A stretch of DNA of 64,000 nt from Xenopus tropicalis. Taxonomy: Eukaryota; Chordata; Amphibia; Anura; Pipidae. Location of the stretch: the NCBI RefSeq assembly GCF_000004195.4, contig NC_030683.2:82600910-82664909 (forward strand), read 5' to 3'. Under the pieces are notes generated by a model. It saw nothing but the letters and a program-made list of their open reading frames with translations. It was not told the origin of the DNA and did no database searches. Shown here in pieces: positions 34,601-45,028 of this stretch; within the stretch, counting starts at the first letter, position 1; every line of letters starts with the position of its first letter. The translations under genes and the position numbers were made by a program.

Positions 34601-35935
34601 GGGGTGCTCCAAGGCGAAGGTTCAATTGAGGAGTCCCCTTGTCAGTTTCTATCACACCAACACCCTAAATTGTGAGCTAAGGAACTGTAGGCATCAAAGG
34701 AGGAAGACATTTTCCCTCTCCTCAAGCAAGATGGAGGAGGAACTGGCCAATGAATGCTTAAAGAAGATCTCTGCCCAAAAACAGTTTTTCTATTTTAAAG
34801 TCTTGGCTACTACCTTTATGCATTAATTACAGATTTGTAATGGTATTATTATTTTTGTACCTCTACTGTAATTGCTTTAGAGAGCAATCTCTGTCTGACT
34901 GTTCAGGACAATCTAGATGAAGCCAGCTAAATAAAAAACAACTAAACCCTGCTCTATTGTTTTCAACTTGAAAAATTGCTTTTAATTATATTTTAATATA
35001 TTATATTTTCATTATGCAAAAAAATGATTTTGGGTGGAGATCCACTTTGATGTTTTTAACTTTTAACTGCCTCTGCCTCAATTTGCTAACATTCTTAGCT
35101 TATTCCTGTGAGTCCCCTACTCACTTCAGTTGTAACGCCATTCATCTTATATTATCTAGATTCTGTTTAGTTTCCAGCCACATAATTCCTCATTCCCCAA
35201 TAATATGCTCACATTTCAATTCACACTATCTTCTTCTTATACTAACACATGTACACATTATGCAACCTGCAAAATCTAAATTTTAAAAATGTTTACGCTA
35301 TTTTTTTCACAATCTCCTGTCCTAATTAATCTACCTAATTAATCCTTTATTACAACACACTCAACACTGCCAGGCATGATGCACAAGGGCTAAATAACTA
35401 GGTTTTCTCCGCTATAAATCCATACTGCCCTTCTTTAATACCAGCCTTTCCTAATCAAACAAACTTACTGTACTGTACTGAACATATTATTTCACTTTTT
35501 GATTAATTCATTTTCTCTATATTTAATTTCTTAGTTTTCGTGTACCAACTGACACCATCTACTTCATTAACTGCTAAAGATATTGCTGAGCAGTGCAGAA
35601 ACAAAATCGACACTATAAAAAAATGACTTTGCTCAGCATCATCCTCCTAACTGTTAACCTCCCTTCCTTACAACTACAATTCTGTTCTTCTCCCTGTGAC
35701 TTAAGTCTAAAATCTTCAGGCCCGTATCCCCAGGCTCAATGCTTGGAGATTTTATTTGATTTTGCCCATCCCTTGAGTTCTTATAACTAATGAGTAAATA
35801 AGCCAGGCTACTTTTACCTATGGAATATTTCTAATATTAAACTGTTCTTCACACAAAATGCCACCAAAATTCCAACTCATTGTCATCATGTCAATGACTT
35901 AATACTTCAACTTTGTTGATTTGTTTTCCCACAGT
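34601..35935. other. Intergenic DNA, no gene seen
   Basis: No coding domain recognised. Possible short frames such as 34599-34826 have no homology I know. Confidence 0.45.
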
Positions 35936-36330
35936 CCATAATAAATGCATATGGCAAACCCATGCATCTCATCAACCTCTCTGACAATCCCTACATTGGC
36001 TTCTACTGCTGTGGTTTTCTTCTGACGGGAGCACCAGCCTGGGGTAAAAGCTAAGCAATTACAATCACCCCCTAGAGATTTTTCATTTTCCTTCTCGTTT
36101 AATGCTTAATTTTTGTTCTGTTGTACAACATTGCAGAATATGTTGGTGTTTTATTATTGCTTGGTAACAATAATAAGTAATAACAATCCCCTACAGATAC
36201 GAGTAATGTATTCTCAGGGGCTTCACCTGCAGAATCTTTCAACCAGGGAAGACTGATTATTCCTTCAGAGTATGACTGGAGAATTTAAATACAGCAAGCT
36301 GCTTGCAGCATAGCATAAAATACAGCATTG
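35936..36330. promoter_or_regulatory. Candidate conserved non-coding element
   Basis: Unique sequence with CCATAATAAATGCATATGG, GCATCTCATCAACCTCTCTG, AGCTAAGCAATTACAATCAC and GCTTGCAGCATAGCATAA. No long frame. It is pattern-based only. Confidence 0.3.
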
Positions 36331-36734
36331 CAATTTTTTTTAATTTATTAAAGTGATCAGTAAATCTCGGTTAATGAATTCATGAATGAAACAAACAGCA
36401 GAACTGTTCATTTTAATCAGGAATACTAAAGTATCTGAAGGCACTGCTGTGTTTTGGTTAAGAATGTTTAAATGTAAAGATGCGTAAGATTAAAGAGAAG
36501 ATGTAATGCACAGAGCTGCATGCTCCTATTGCATAAAATAGATGGGTCAGTTTGTCAACAAGATGTTCCTTCTGTGACAAACATATTCTGTTTAGAGGAA
36601 AATAATGTTGTGCTGGTCTAAAGAACCACGTTGTATGGCCATACATATTATACACATGCCCTGGCAGTTTTACTTTTTGTGATGCTTTTTTTCTATGGAA
36701 AAAATAAAAAAATCAAAGCCACCCACCCCCAAGT
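36331..36734. other. Intergenic DNA, no gene seen
   Basis: Nothing supported here. Confidence 0.45.
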
Positions 36735-36863
36735 ACAGGTATCATATCTATTATCCAGAATGCTTTGGGACTGGGATCTTTCTGTAATTCTGATCTTTGT
36801 ACTTTAAGTCTTCTACAAATCTCGTAAATAAAACATACACCTAATAGGATTGTTGTGCCAGCA
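36735..36863. mobile_element. TA-flanked MITE (CAGGTATAGGA family), 5' fragment
   Basis: TACAGGTATCATATCTATTA, CCAGAATGCTTTGGGAC and CCTAATAGGATTGTTGTGCC follow the left half of the copy at 6640. Confidence 0.65.
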
Positions 36864-36879
36864 ATATGAATTCATGCAG

Positions 36880-37180
36880 TTTAAGCTAGACATATACTAT
36901 ACATAATTTGTTGGCCTTGGCAATTGAGAGAATTTTATAGTGTATGGCTGGCTTAACCTGCAGGGATCTTTCCCCCGATTTGTCCATCTAAGGTGGGCAA
37001 TATTTGGTTAATCTGATCATGTGGCTCTAGGCAATGCAAACTGTCGGAATGAGGACCGCATTAATGAGCTGATGCGGTCCTTAATCCACAGGAAACAGGA
37101 CCTGATCAGTCTGAAGGGCCCAAATCAGCAGCTTCAATCTGACCAGGGATGACTACCTTAATTTACCATCAAATTAGCCT
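36880..37180. repeat. Probable decayed MITE with a GGACCGCAT hairpin
   Basis: GAGGACCGCATTAATGAGC is followed by TGATGCGGTCCTTAATCC, a hairpin at about 37049-37082. CATATACTATACATAATT and GTGTATGGCTGGCTT at its edge resemble the GGCCATACACG ends of another family (52680). Confidence 0.4.
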
Positions 37181-37189
37181 TGCTACATG

Positions 37190-37475
37190 TCCAGTTTTGA
37201 CCCAGACAGTCTGGTTTTCAGTAGGGCTGTCTGTGCCAAAACTACCTGGCTGGTTTTCCCAATTTGGAAAACCAAGCAGGGTTCTCTAAGATTGACTCGA
37301 GGATTGGCTGATCGGCAATCGATGCATCATAGCCCCACCCCTGTGATGGTACAACCCGCCCCTGTGGCGTTATGCCCTGCCCCATGATGTTGCTCTCCCG
37401 TGATTTCACACCCTCCGTGAAGTCACGCCCCTCCTCCCTCCCCAGAGTTCCCAGGCAGGAGAGGTGTTAACCCTA
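37190..37475. mobile_element. DNA element of the GGGTTG...CAACCC family, partly decayed
   Basis: CCAGTTTTGACCCAGACAG at one end, GGCTGGTTTTCCCAATTTGG inside and GGTGTTAACCCTAC at the other correspond to the copy at 2652-2889. It contains CCGTGAAGTCACGCCCC-like repeats near 37370-37430. Confidence 0.5.
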
Positions 37476-37531
37476 CATCAGATACAAGCTACTGTTCTAT
37501 TATTACAAAGAAAAAGGAATTCATGTGTAGG

Positions 37532-37826
37532 CAGTGATAAGTGAATTTTTCAGCAGGCATAAAATTCGTTGAGTGAAAAAAAAAATTGTCAAGGACAAAA
37601 ATCTTGCGCATCAAAAAAAAAATTTCACCCGCGGCTATTCTTTTGTCGCCCGCAGCTATTCTTTTGTTGCCCAAGGCCATTCTTTTGTCGCGCGGCTATT
37701 CTTCAAGTATCAAGTAACTGAATTTTTTCATCCGTTTCGCGAAACAATCCGCCAATGGCGAAACACGGAAATTCCCTGCAAATCCATGCCTGGTGAAGCA
37801 TTTCGCCCATCACTACTCATCACTAC
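37532..37826. mobile_element. hAT-type MITE (AGTGATAAGTGAATTTTTC)
   Basis: Starts CAGTGATAAGTGAATTTTTC and ends with a doubled terminus, CCATCACTACTCATCACTA. The interior has three spaced copies of a GGCTATTCTTTTGTCGC-like motif plus CGAAACAATCCGCCAATGGC, shared with 25841. No clean 8-bp duplication remains. Confidence 0.7.
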
Positions 37827-37837
37827 ACTCACACCTA

Positions 37838-38337
37838 GGGGCTGATTTACTAACCCACGAATCCGACCCGAATTGGAAAAGTTCCGACTTGAAAACAAAC
37901 ATTTTGCGACTTTTTCGTATTTTTTGCGATTTTTTCGGCGTCTTTACGCATTTTTCGTTACCAATACGATTTTTGCGTAAAAACGCGAGTTTTTCGTAGC
38001 CATTACGAAAGTTGCGTAAAATCGCCCGATTTTTTCGTAGCGTTAAAACTTACGCGAAAAGTTGCGCCTTTTTCGTAGCGTTAAAACTTAAAAGGTGCGA
38101 AGTTTCGCGTAAGTTTTAACGCTACGAAAAAAGCGCAACTTTTTGCGCAAGTTTTAACGCTACGAAAAATCGCCAGATTTTACGCAACTTTCGTAATGGC
38201 TACGAAAAAATCGCGTTTTTACGCAAAAATCGTATTGGTAAAGAAAAATTCGCAAAAAATACGAAAAAAACGCAAAATACCGATCATTACGAAAAAAGAC
38301 TCATTTCGACCGGTTCGTGGGTTAGTAAATGTGCCCC
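37838..38337. mobile_element. Harbinger-type palindromic MITE (GGGGCTGATTTACTAA family)
   Basis: Starts GGGGCTGATTTACTAACCC and ends GGGTTAGTAAATGTGCCCC. It is palindromic over nearly its whole 500 bp (TACGAAAAA/TTTTTCGTA arms) around AAACTTAAAAGGTGCG. The right flank is TAA and the left CTA. It is nearly the reverse complement of the copy at 41436. Confidence 0.85.
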
Positions 38338-38599
38338 TAAGAAACACAAGGGTGCAGGGAGTTTCAAGACACACCATGTTTATTCCAACTTTCTACATGC
38401 ATGAAGAATAGGCAAATCACTTTCTTCACACACAAGCAGCAGGTGTTAATTCCCTTCTAGAACTTTTAGGTGTTTCCCTTCCCTCTAGATCTCCTAGTGG
38501 TTAGGCACTAAAACTACAACTAAAACTACTACCCGATATTACCACCTTGTGGCTAAACACTGCAATTACCCAAAACTAACTATGATCCCACATTAACTT

Positions 38600-38705
38600 T
38601 CCCTTTCCCCCCTCTAACACATTTGCTTAAAATGGTGCCTAAGGGAGATGGCCTTTCCGCAATTCTAAGTTTAGCGGTTTCTTTGATATAGGATCCCCTA
38701 CCTGT
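38600..38705. mobile_element. TA-flanked MITE (CAGGTATAGGA family), 3' fragment
   Basis: GGGAGATGGCCTTTCCGC followed by GATCCCCTACCTGTA matches the right end of the copy at 6640. Confidence 0.55.
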
Positions 38706-38989
38706 AATTATTTTATGTGAAATGTAATTTTCCCCCTTGTTAATTAGGCTTATGTTTATATAGTATTGCAAATGCTCTTTCTATTTACATGGGGCCCTTG
38801 GATGATCTTCTAAAAAAGTGTAATAGGAATGACATTTTTGTCTGCTGGTAAAATAATTAGAAAAACTCTCTCTTTAAATTAAATATATTATACTTAAACT
38901 TTAATTTCTATAAGATGTCCCCTTTAAGATCTTCTTAGTGTTTTTCCCAGAATAAAAAAAATATGTATTATGGGGAGAGCTTTGGAGTA

Positions 38990-39310
38990 AGCAGCTGCTT
39001 TTTATTGTGTTAAGAGATGATGTGGATTTTCCCCCTCTTTTCGTTTAACATTTTTATCATCCAGTGTAGTCTGCTAAATCAGGGCTATAGATCAAAGAGT
39101 CACACAGCACAAAAAGCCATTTCTTTCTTCTTGCAAAAACAGCTTCACTTCTAAATCACTCTGATATTTAAAAAGAAATATATTGAAAAAGATACAGCAA
39201 GGACACATGATTTAGGATGTCTAATAGGATCCAGCCCTCGTACCTATATTTCCATTTTTCTCTGCATGTCATTAGGTGTAGATATTATTTATCTTACACC
39301 AACGTTCTTT
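38990..39310. promoter_or_regulatory. Candidate conserved non-coding element
   Basis: Unique island with GCAGCTGCTTTTTATTGTG, TTAAGAGATGATGTGG, CACACAGCACAAAAAGCC and GCAAGGACACATGATTTAGG. No repeat ends, no long frame. Low certainty. Confidence 0.3.
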
Positions 39311-39844
39311 GCAGCACATTACAGATGACACTTTCCAAAAATGCCAAACTGAAGGAGACAGATGGCAAGGAATATGGGAGCTAGACAGAAAAGCTGGCTG
39401 TGCTAATGGCACGTGTGACTTTGGACATAGACAGGCAACCTTTGGCACTCCAGCTGTTAAAAACTATCCTATCCCTCTACTGGCTGGTTCAACAGATGGT
39501 GCCTCAGAGGTTACTTCTCCTCAACTTTGGGTGCTGTGATACCTTCTAAATTAACCTTTGCAATTATGAACAGAAGACACTTAAGAGGCTTTGTCTGTGT
39601 CATGCTATAATCTACATGCCTCTTCTACATTTCTTTCTTTTGCATGAAACTGCTTGCTAATGATCAATATCACACTTTATAACACAATTGTCTCTCATCT
39701 TATCTCATGCCACACCATTTAAGCATGACTGTATCTCCCATTATTTTGCTCAACTATATAATACCCTACAAAAAAAACAATATATTCTTTATTAATACAA
39801 CTTTATTATTTCAGACAGTTTAAGAACCTACTTGAAATTATTCT
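39311..39844. other. Intergenic DNA, no gene seen
   Basis: A 76-codon frame at 39309-39539 has no domain I know. It is otherwise unassigned. Confidence 0.45.
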
Positions 39845-40689
39845 CTTTTGGGCCTGGTGATATCTAATAATACTGAACTTATCTCTAATATTTGTGTGGG
39901 TGAACATTTAGGGAATAGTGATCATAACATGGTCTCTTTTGAGATAATGCTGCAGAGACAGCTCTGTAAGGGAGTAATTAAAACACTAAATTTTAGATGT
40001 GCATACTTTGCCAGTATTAAGGCATCGCTGCAATATATTAACTGGGAAAGGCTTAAACACAAAAGGAAAATTAAATATCTTTAAAATGTTGCTTATCAAT
40101 ATACATTTCAGTATATTCCCCTTGTGATTGCCAAAACCTCTTCACTTAATTTTTCAGGATTTATTGATTTATTGAGGTCCCTCAGCATGGTGCCGAGGGA
40201 CTGGCGATTTGCTAATGTAGTGCTGTTATTCAAAAAGGGATATCATTCTCAGCCTAAAAGCTATAGGCCTGTTAGTCTGACATCAGTGGTAAGAAAGTTT
40301 TTAGAAGGGGTAATATGGGATAGGGTACTTGAATCACAATACTATAAGTTTGTGCCAGCATGGTTTTATGCGTAACATATCTTGCCAGACTAATTGAATT
40401 GTCCTTTATGAGGAGGCGAGCAGGAACCTCAGTGCTGGAAAGGTAGTTGATGTCATCTACTCTGACTTTGCTAGAGCATTTTATACAGTACCTGTAATGA
40501 TAAAATTGCGGAATATTGGCCTGGAACATAATATTTGTGCTTAGATAGAAAACTGGCTGAAGGATAGATTATAAAGAGTGGTGGTAAATGGAAAAACAGT
40601 GTTGTTAGTGGCAGGGTCAGTCCTTCATCATTTGCTTTTTTAACTTGTTCATTAATGAGGTGGGCATAGAAAGTACTATTTCTATTTTC
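39845..40689 (+). mobile_element. CR1-type LINE fragment, endonuclease end and RT start
   Basis: The end of the apurinic-type endonuclease is visible as ICVGEHLGNSDHNMVSFEI (LGNSDH is a hallmark). The reverse transcriptase start follows as MVPRDWRFANVVLLFKKG, SYRPVSLTSVVRKFLEGVIW and, after frameshifts and stops, VVDVIYLDFAKAF-like and NWLKDR-like pieces. A deletion removes the stretch between the endonuclease and RT. It ends where the decayed MITE begins at 40690, before the YADD-box region. It is a dead copy. Confidence 0.85.
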
Positions 40690-41165
40690 ACAAAAATCCT
40701 GATTATCGCAAAGTGTTATTTCCATTGCACTGAGGTAATTATCAAATAGAAATAATACTAATATATGATTCACAAACATATTTGAAGCTTTAAAAGCATA
40801 AAATGTGTCGATAATTACTGTGAAACTTAATGCCTCCCAGGAGTAGGCGTTACTAAACAACATTGCAGCTGGTGATTGTCTGTGGTGACAAGATGGAGTT
40901 TGCAGTTGGATTTTTGTTATCGTCCTAGAGTGATGCATCCTCCAGTTTTCAGGGAAATGGTAATTTTCAGAACAGTAGTTTTCAGAATGTTATGGTTACG
41001 TGCGTAATAGCGTGCGCTAATATCGTGTGCTACGAAATAATGCATTAATATATTGCATGCTTTAAAATAACGCTTAAAAATATGTAATCGCCAGATAAAT
41101 AAGACAATACCATCGCTTCTTAATTCAGACAAGTGTCCTTTTAGTGAATCGATCGTAAATTCTCA
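40690..41165. mobile_element. Decayed MITE (GATTCACTAAAGTGCGATAA family)
   Basis: AAATAATACTAATATATGATTC, TAGAGTGATGCATCCTCCAG, TTATGGTTACGTGCG and TCCTTTTAGTGAATCGATCG align in order with 25389-26478 and 45029-45559. The terminal repeats are degraded. The 155-codon minus-strand frame overlapping it spans CR1 and MITE sequence, so it is not a gene. Confidence 0.65.
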
Positions 41166-41435
41166 AAATATAAGAAGTGATAATATTTTTAACTAGGGGG
41201 TCATATGGTCCTGTCTGTTCTAGGTATGTTTGGTTTAATTAAATAACCTATGTCTAAAATTTTTGCTCAAACAGATATCTCCACACATAATATGTTTCTC
41301 ACCATTTGTGCAGTGACATCCATTTAACATATCTGCTTGCATGGGATAAACCACAAAGCCTAGGAAAATCCTGATAATTGGTTATGTGACGTTACTGTAG
41401 TTTAAAGGGGTGGTTCAATTTTAAGTTAACTTTTA

Positions 41436-41964
41436 GGGGCACATTTACTAACCCACGAACGGGTCGAAATGAGTCCGATTGCGTTTTTTTCGTAATGATC
41501 GGTATTTTGCGATTTTTTCGTATTTTTTGCGATTTTTTCGGCGTCTTTACGAATTTTTCGTTACCAATACGATTTTTGCGTAAAAACGCGAGTTTTTCGT
41601 AGCCATTACGAAAGTTGCGTAAAATCTGGCAATTTTTCGTAGCGTTAAAACTTGCGCAAAAAGTTGCGCTTTTTTCGTAGCGTTAAAACTTACGCGAAAC
41701 TTCGCACCTTTTAAGTTTTAACGCTACGAAAAAGGCGCAACTTTTCGCGCAAGTTTTAACGCTACGGAAAAATCGGGCGATTTTACGCAACTTTCGTAAT
41801 GGCTACGAAAAACTCGCGTTTTTACGCAAAAATCGTATTGGTAACGAAAAATTCGTAAAGACGCCGAAAAAATCGCAAAAAATACGAAAAAGTCGCAAAA
41901 TGTTCGTTTTCAAGTCGGAACTTTTCCAATTCGGGTCGGATTCGTGGGTTAGTAAATCAGCCCC
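41436..41964. mobile_element. Harbinger-type palindromic MITE inserted in the T2-like element
   Basis: Starts GGGGCACATTTACTAACCC and ends GGGTTAGTAAATCAGCCCC, flanked by TTA at 41433-41435 and 41965-41967. Palindromic for almost 529 bp around a core near 41705 (CACCTTTTAAGTTTTAACG). Its high symmetry and near identity to 37838 suggest recent origin. Confidence 0.95.
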
Positions 41965-42373
41965 TTAGTATGTTATAGAATGGTCAGTTCTAAGCAATGT
42001 TAGTCAACAAAGTCAGTCTTAATTATTTATTCATTAAATATTTTTCCTATTCTGTTCCTTCTTCTTCCAACTCTTTATAACTTTCAAATGGCGTTCAGTG
42101 ACCACAGCACCCTAAAAATTATTACCCTGTAAGACCACAATTTTTATTATTATTGTTACTTTGTATTACTTATTTTTCTATTTAGGTCCTCTTCTATAAA
42201 TATACCAGTCTCTCATTCAAACCACTCCCTGGTTGCTAAGGTAATTTAAATCCTAGCAACCAAATAGCTGCCGAAATTACAAACTAGAGAGCGGTTAAAC
42301 AAAAAGTGAAATCATTAAAAAAAACACAAATAATAAAAAATGAAGACCAGCTGCAAACTGTCTCACAATATTA

Positions 42374-43032
42374 CGGAAGAGCAGTAGGGCCACCAAAAAA
42401 AAAAAAAAATCCGGTGAATTATGACTTTTAAAAGTCATAATTATGACTTTTAAACTCATAATTATGACTTTAAAAAGTCGAAATTATGACTTTTAATCTC
42501 ATAATTATGACTTTAAAAAGTCGAAATTATGACTTTTAATCTCATAATTATGACTTTAAAAAGTCAAAATTATGACTTTTAATCTCATAATTATGACTTT
42601 AAAAAGTAAAAATTATGACTTTTAAAGTCAAAGTCGAAATTATGACTTTTAATCTCATAATTATGACTTTAAAAAGTAAAAATTATGACTTTTAAAGTCA
42701 AAGTCGAAATTATGACTTTTAATCTCATAATTATGACTTTAAAAAGTCGATATTATGACTTTTAAAGTCATAATTATGACTTTTAATCTCATAATTATGA
42801 CTTTAAAAAGTCATAATTATGAGATTAAAAGTCATAATTATGACTTTTTAAAGTCATAATTATGAGATTAAAAATCATAATTTCGACTTTTTAAAGTCAT
42901 AATTATGAGATTAAAAGTCATAATTATGAGATTAAAAGTCATAATTATGACTTTAAAAGTCATAATTATGACTTTAAAAAGTCATAATTCAGCTGAATTT
43001 ATTTTTTTCTGGTGGCCCTACTGCTCTTTCGT
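42374..43032. mobile_element. Element with GAAGAGCAGTAGGGCCACCA ends and a microsatellite-like core
   Basis: GAAGAGCAGTAGGGCCACCA at the left faces TGGTGGCCCTACTGCTCTTT at the right. ACAATATTA(C) at 42365-42374 is repeated at 43033-43042, a 9-10 bp target duplication. Between them the sequence is almost wholly ATAATTATGACTTT/AAAGTCATAATTAT units, with a period of about 43 bp in the left half. The orientation reverses near 42805, making a giant imperfect hairpin. A 9-bp target would fit Mutator-like elements, but the class is open. No coding capacity. Confidence 0.85.
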
Positions 43033-43071
43033 ACAATATTACTCTCTACATCATACTGAAAGTTAACTTAA

Positions 43072-43615
43072 GGGCTGTGACAGATGGGGAGATTAGTCGC
43101 TGTGTGACAAATCTCCCTTGTCGCGGGCGACTAATCTCCCCGATATGCCATCCCACTGGCTAGAATGTAAATTCTGCCTTGAGAAGAAACTTCGGTGATT
43201 TCGGTGCTGCATATGCCATCCCACCATGGATTTACTTTCTAGCCGGTGGGATGGCATTTTGGGGAGATTAGTCGCCCGCAACCAGGGCCGGAACTAGGGG
43301 TAGGCAGAAGAGGCAGCTGCCTAGGGCGTAACGATTGGGGGACGCCAGGCAGCAGCCTCTCCTGCCCACCCCTAGTACAGTTTGCGTCGCGCCGCTTCGT
43401 ATCGCGCATCGCACACCGCGCCGCCCCCCCCCCACGCTCGAACTGCGCATGCGCGTTAAAACACATGGGGGGGGGTGCGATGTAGCGATGCAGGGGCGAG
43501 GTAGCCGTCCAGGTTGCCTAGGGCGCTCGGTCGCATCGGCCCGCCCCTGCCCGCCCCTGCCCGCGATAAGGGAGATTTGTCTTGCGCCAACTAATCTCCC
43601 CGTCTGTCACAGCCC
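43072..43615. mobile_element. Harbinger-type MITE (GGGCTGTGACAGA family) inserted in the T2-like element
   Basis: Ends GGGCTGTGACAGATGGGGAG and CTCCCCGTCTGTCACAGCCC are inverted repeats with TAA on both sides (43069-43071, 43616-43618). CGACTAATCTCCCC, ATGCCATCCCAC and CTAGCCGGTGGGATGGC are shared with 10979-11388. A hAT-type element occupies 43283-43559. GC-rich open frames here are artefacts of the repeats. Confidence 0.9.
43283..43559. mobile_element. hAT-type element (CAGGGCCGGAACTAGGGG) nested in a nested MITE
   Basis: Left end CAGGGCCGGAACTAGGGGTA and right end GGCCCGCCCCTGCCCGCCCC(TG) have CAGGG(C/G)CGG-type inverted termini. The flanks CCCGCAAC (43275-43282) and CCCGCGAT (43560-43567) each differ by one base from CCCGCGAC, the sequence expected in the host MITE, so this is an 8-bp duplication. 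GGTAGGCAGAAGAGGCAG and CTGCCTAGGGC are shared with 49289-49513. CpG-rich interior. Confidence 0.8.
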
Positions 43616-43637
43616 TAAAGGTGAACAACCCCTTTAG

Positions 43638-44639
43638 CTGCTGATCATCATTTGCCCTATAAGCAGTGAACAGTGGGGGCATTCGAGTAGGCAAGTTCAT
43701 TCTATTTGTTATTATAACAGGAGTCAACCAAGCTGATTTCAGTGACATTACAGCACTTGTATATTTGTCTATTAGATTAATAAAATGTGGGGGTACTTTT
43801 TTTTTGTTTCTTACAATATGTGCTTGGTTGCTGCTTGCTGCTTTTAGTAATTTACGGCAAGCATTTTTGCAAGAAAATCCTGTTCCTGCTTGTAACAAAT
43901 CCACCTGCATCTGATCAATATTTTATTGATCTTTTGTGGAAGCTGTAAGTGCTAATTGTTGCATTCTCCACTAACTGAATTGGCCCACATGATTTTGTAT
44001 TGTCCTTCATGTTGAATGCTGCATATTGTCTATATTTTAAATCATTTTTATAGAAAAACATAGTACACTATTTTGACTCAAAATCCGAGTTTCAGTTTTC
44101 TATTTACAATAGCATGTAAAGTAAATGATTTATAGTTATTTTACATTTCACTTCTCTCCCATACAGATGTATATATATATATATATATATATACACACAA
44201 TATGTTTGTATATCTATGATAAATAAACATTAAGCAGAAGTTGTCTTGTAGTGTCCATCCAACTTCATCTCTAAAAATCCAACCAATGGATTTTTGATGT
44301 TTTTTGCAAGAAACAAGTGTCCAATTGCAGGATTTACAGTATCTCTTCTAACTGAAACCATTCTATAATTTATGTAGTTCTGCATGTATATATTTGAAGC
44401 AGTATACTATAAGACATTTACCTGTCTTGTTATATAAACCATTTATTTATTATGTTTTTTCTGAAATCCTTCTTTATATTTAAGTGTGAACCTATACTGT
44501 ACAAGATGCTTCAACATCTGATATATATATATACATACAGTCATATAGTATATATATAATTGCAAATCAGTACAGCACCCTGCTACAGAATAATCTGTGG
44601 TGCACATTCCCAACAGGTTCCAACTCTCTTTCAAAAATA
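43638..44639. other. Intergenic DNA, no gene seen
   Basis: No gene. A (TA)n run lies at 44170-44194, with a shorter one near 44520. The mirrored frames at 43518-43914 overlap repeat DNA and are not coding. Confidence 0.5.
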
Positions 44640-45028
44640 TGTTTCAAAAACGGACAGCACACACATAAAGTGCATATAACATGTATTGTATGCAAAAAAT
44701 TAATTAATTCATTCATTCATAGTCTTACTGTACACATAAAATGTGACGTTTCAAGCCCGGCAGGGCTCTTCCTCAAGGCACGTAAGTGACTCCATGTGTA
44801 TTACTCAAACAGAGGCTATTTATAGTCTGATAAAGGAAATGACAATATAATTTATCACATAAGCTTGATGAAGTTTTCCATCCCTATGAATAATAAATAT
44901 ATAGAATAGTAACTAATTTCAGAATACCCTTAAAAACCGTTCACCACACAAAATCCTAAATAAATATTATAAGAACACATATAGATTGTAATACTTATAT
45001 AAGACCACTAGGGTGTAAGGAATTTAAG
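44640..45028 (-). mobile_element. Penelope-like 3' region with hammerhead-like motif
   Basis: On the minus strand: GTGCCTTGAGGAAGAGCCCT, then GCCGGGCT, then TGAAACGTCAC (44742-44784). AGAGCCC pairs with GGGCT, and the CTTGAGGA and GAAAC boxes and GTC follow the layout at 15017. The coding remnant is upstream on the same strand (45560-45810), separated by a MITE. This is the best preserved of these motifs in the window. Confidence 0.6.

Larger units (their letters stand above)
41402..43637. mobile_element. T2-like MITE hosting three insertions
   Basis: Left end TTTAAAGGGGTGGTTCAA and right end GGTGAACAACCCCTTTAG are inverted repeats, with TTAA on the left and TTAG on the right. Removing the three insertions (41436-41964, 42374-43032, 43072-43615, each with one target copy) leaves about 490 bp. 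That remnant runs in the same order as 12764-13194: TTTAGTATGTTATAGAATGG, CTTTCAAATGGCG, CCTGGTTGCTAAGG, CCTAGCAACCA, AACTGTCTCACAATATTAC, GTTAACTTAAAGGTG. The reading through the excised joints is clean. Confidence 0.85.

Noticed and set aside
40471..40938. 155-codon minus-strand frame, the longest in the window
   Set aside because: It spans antisense CR1 reverse transcriptase and a decayed MITE, has no domain, and is explained by repeats.
43335..43910. GC-rich frames of 75-130 codons on both strands
   Set aside because: They lie in the nested hAT/Harbinger MITEs. High GC removes stop codons without coding.
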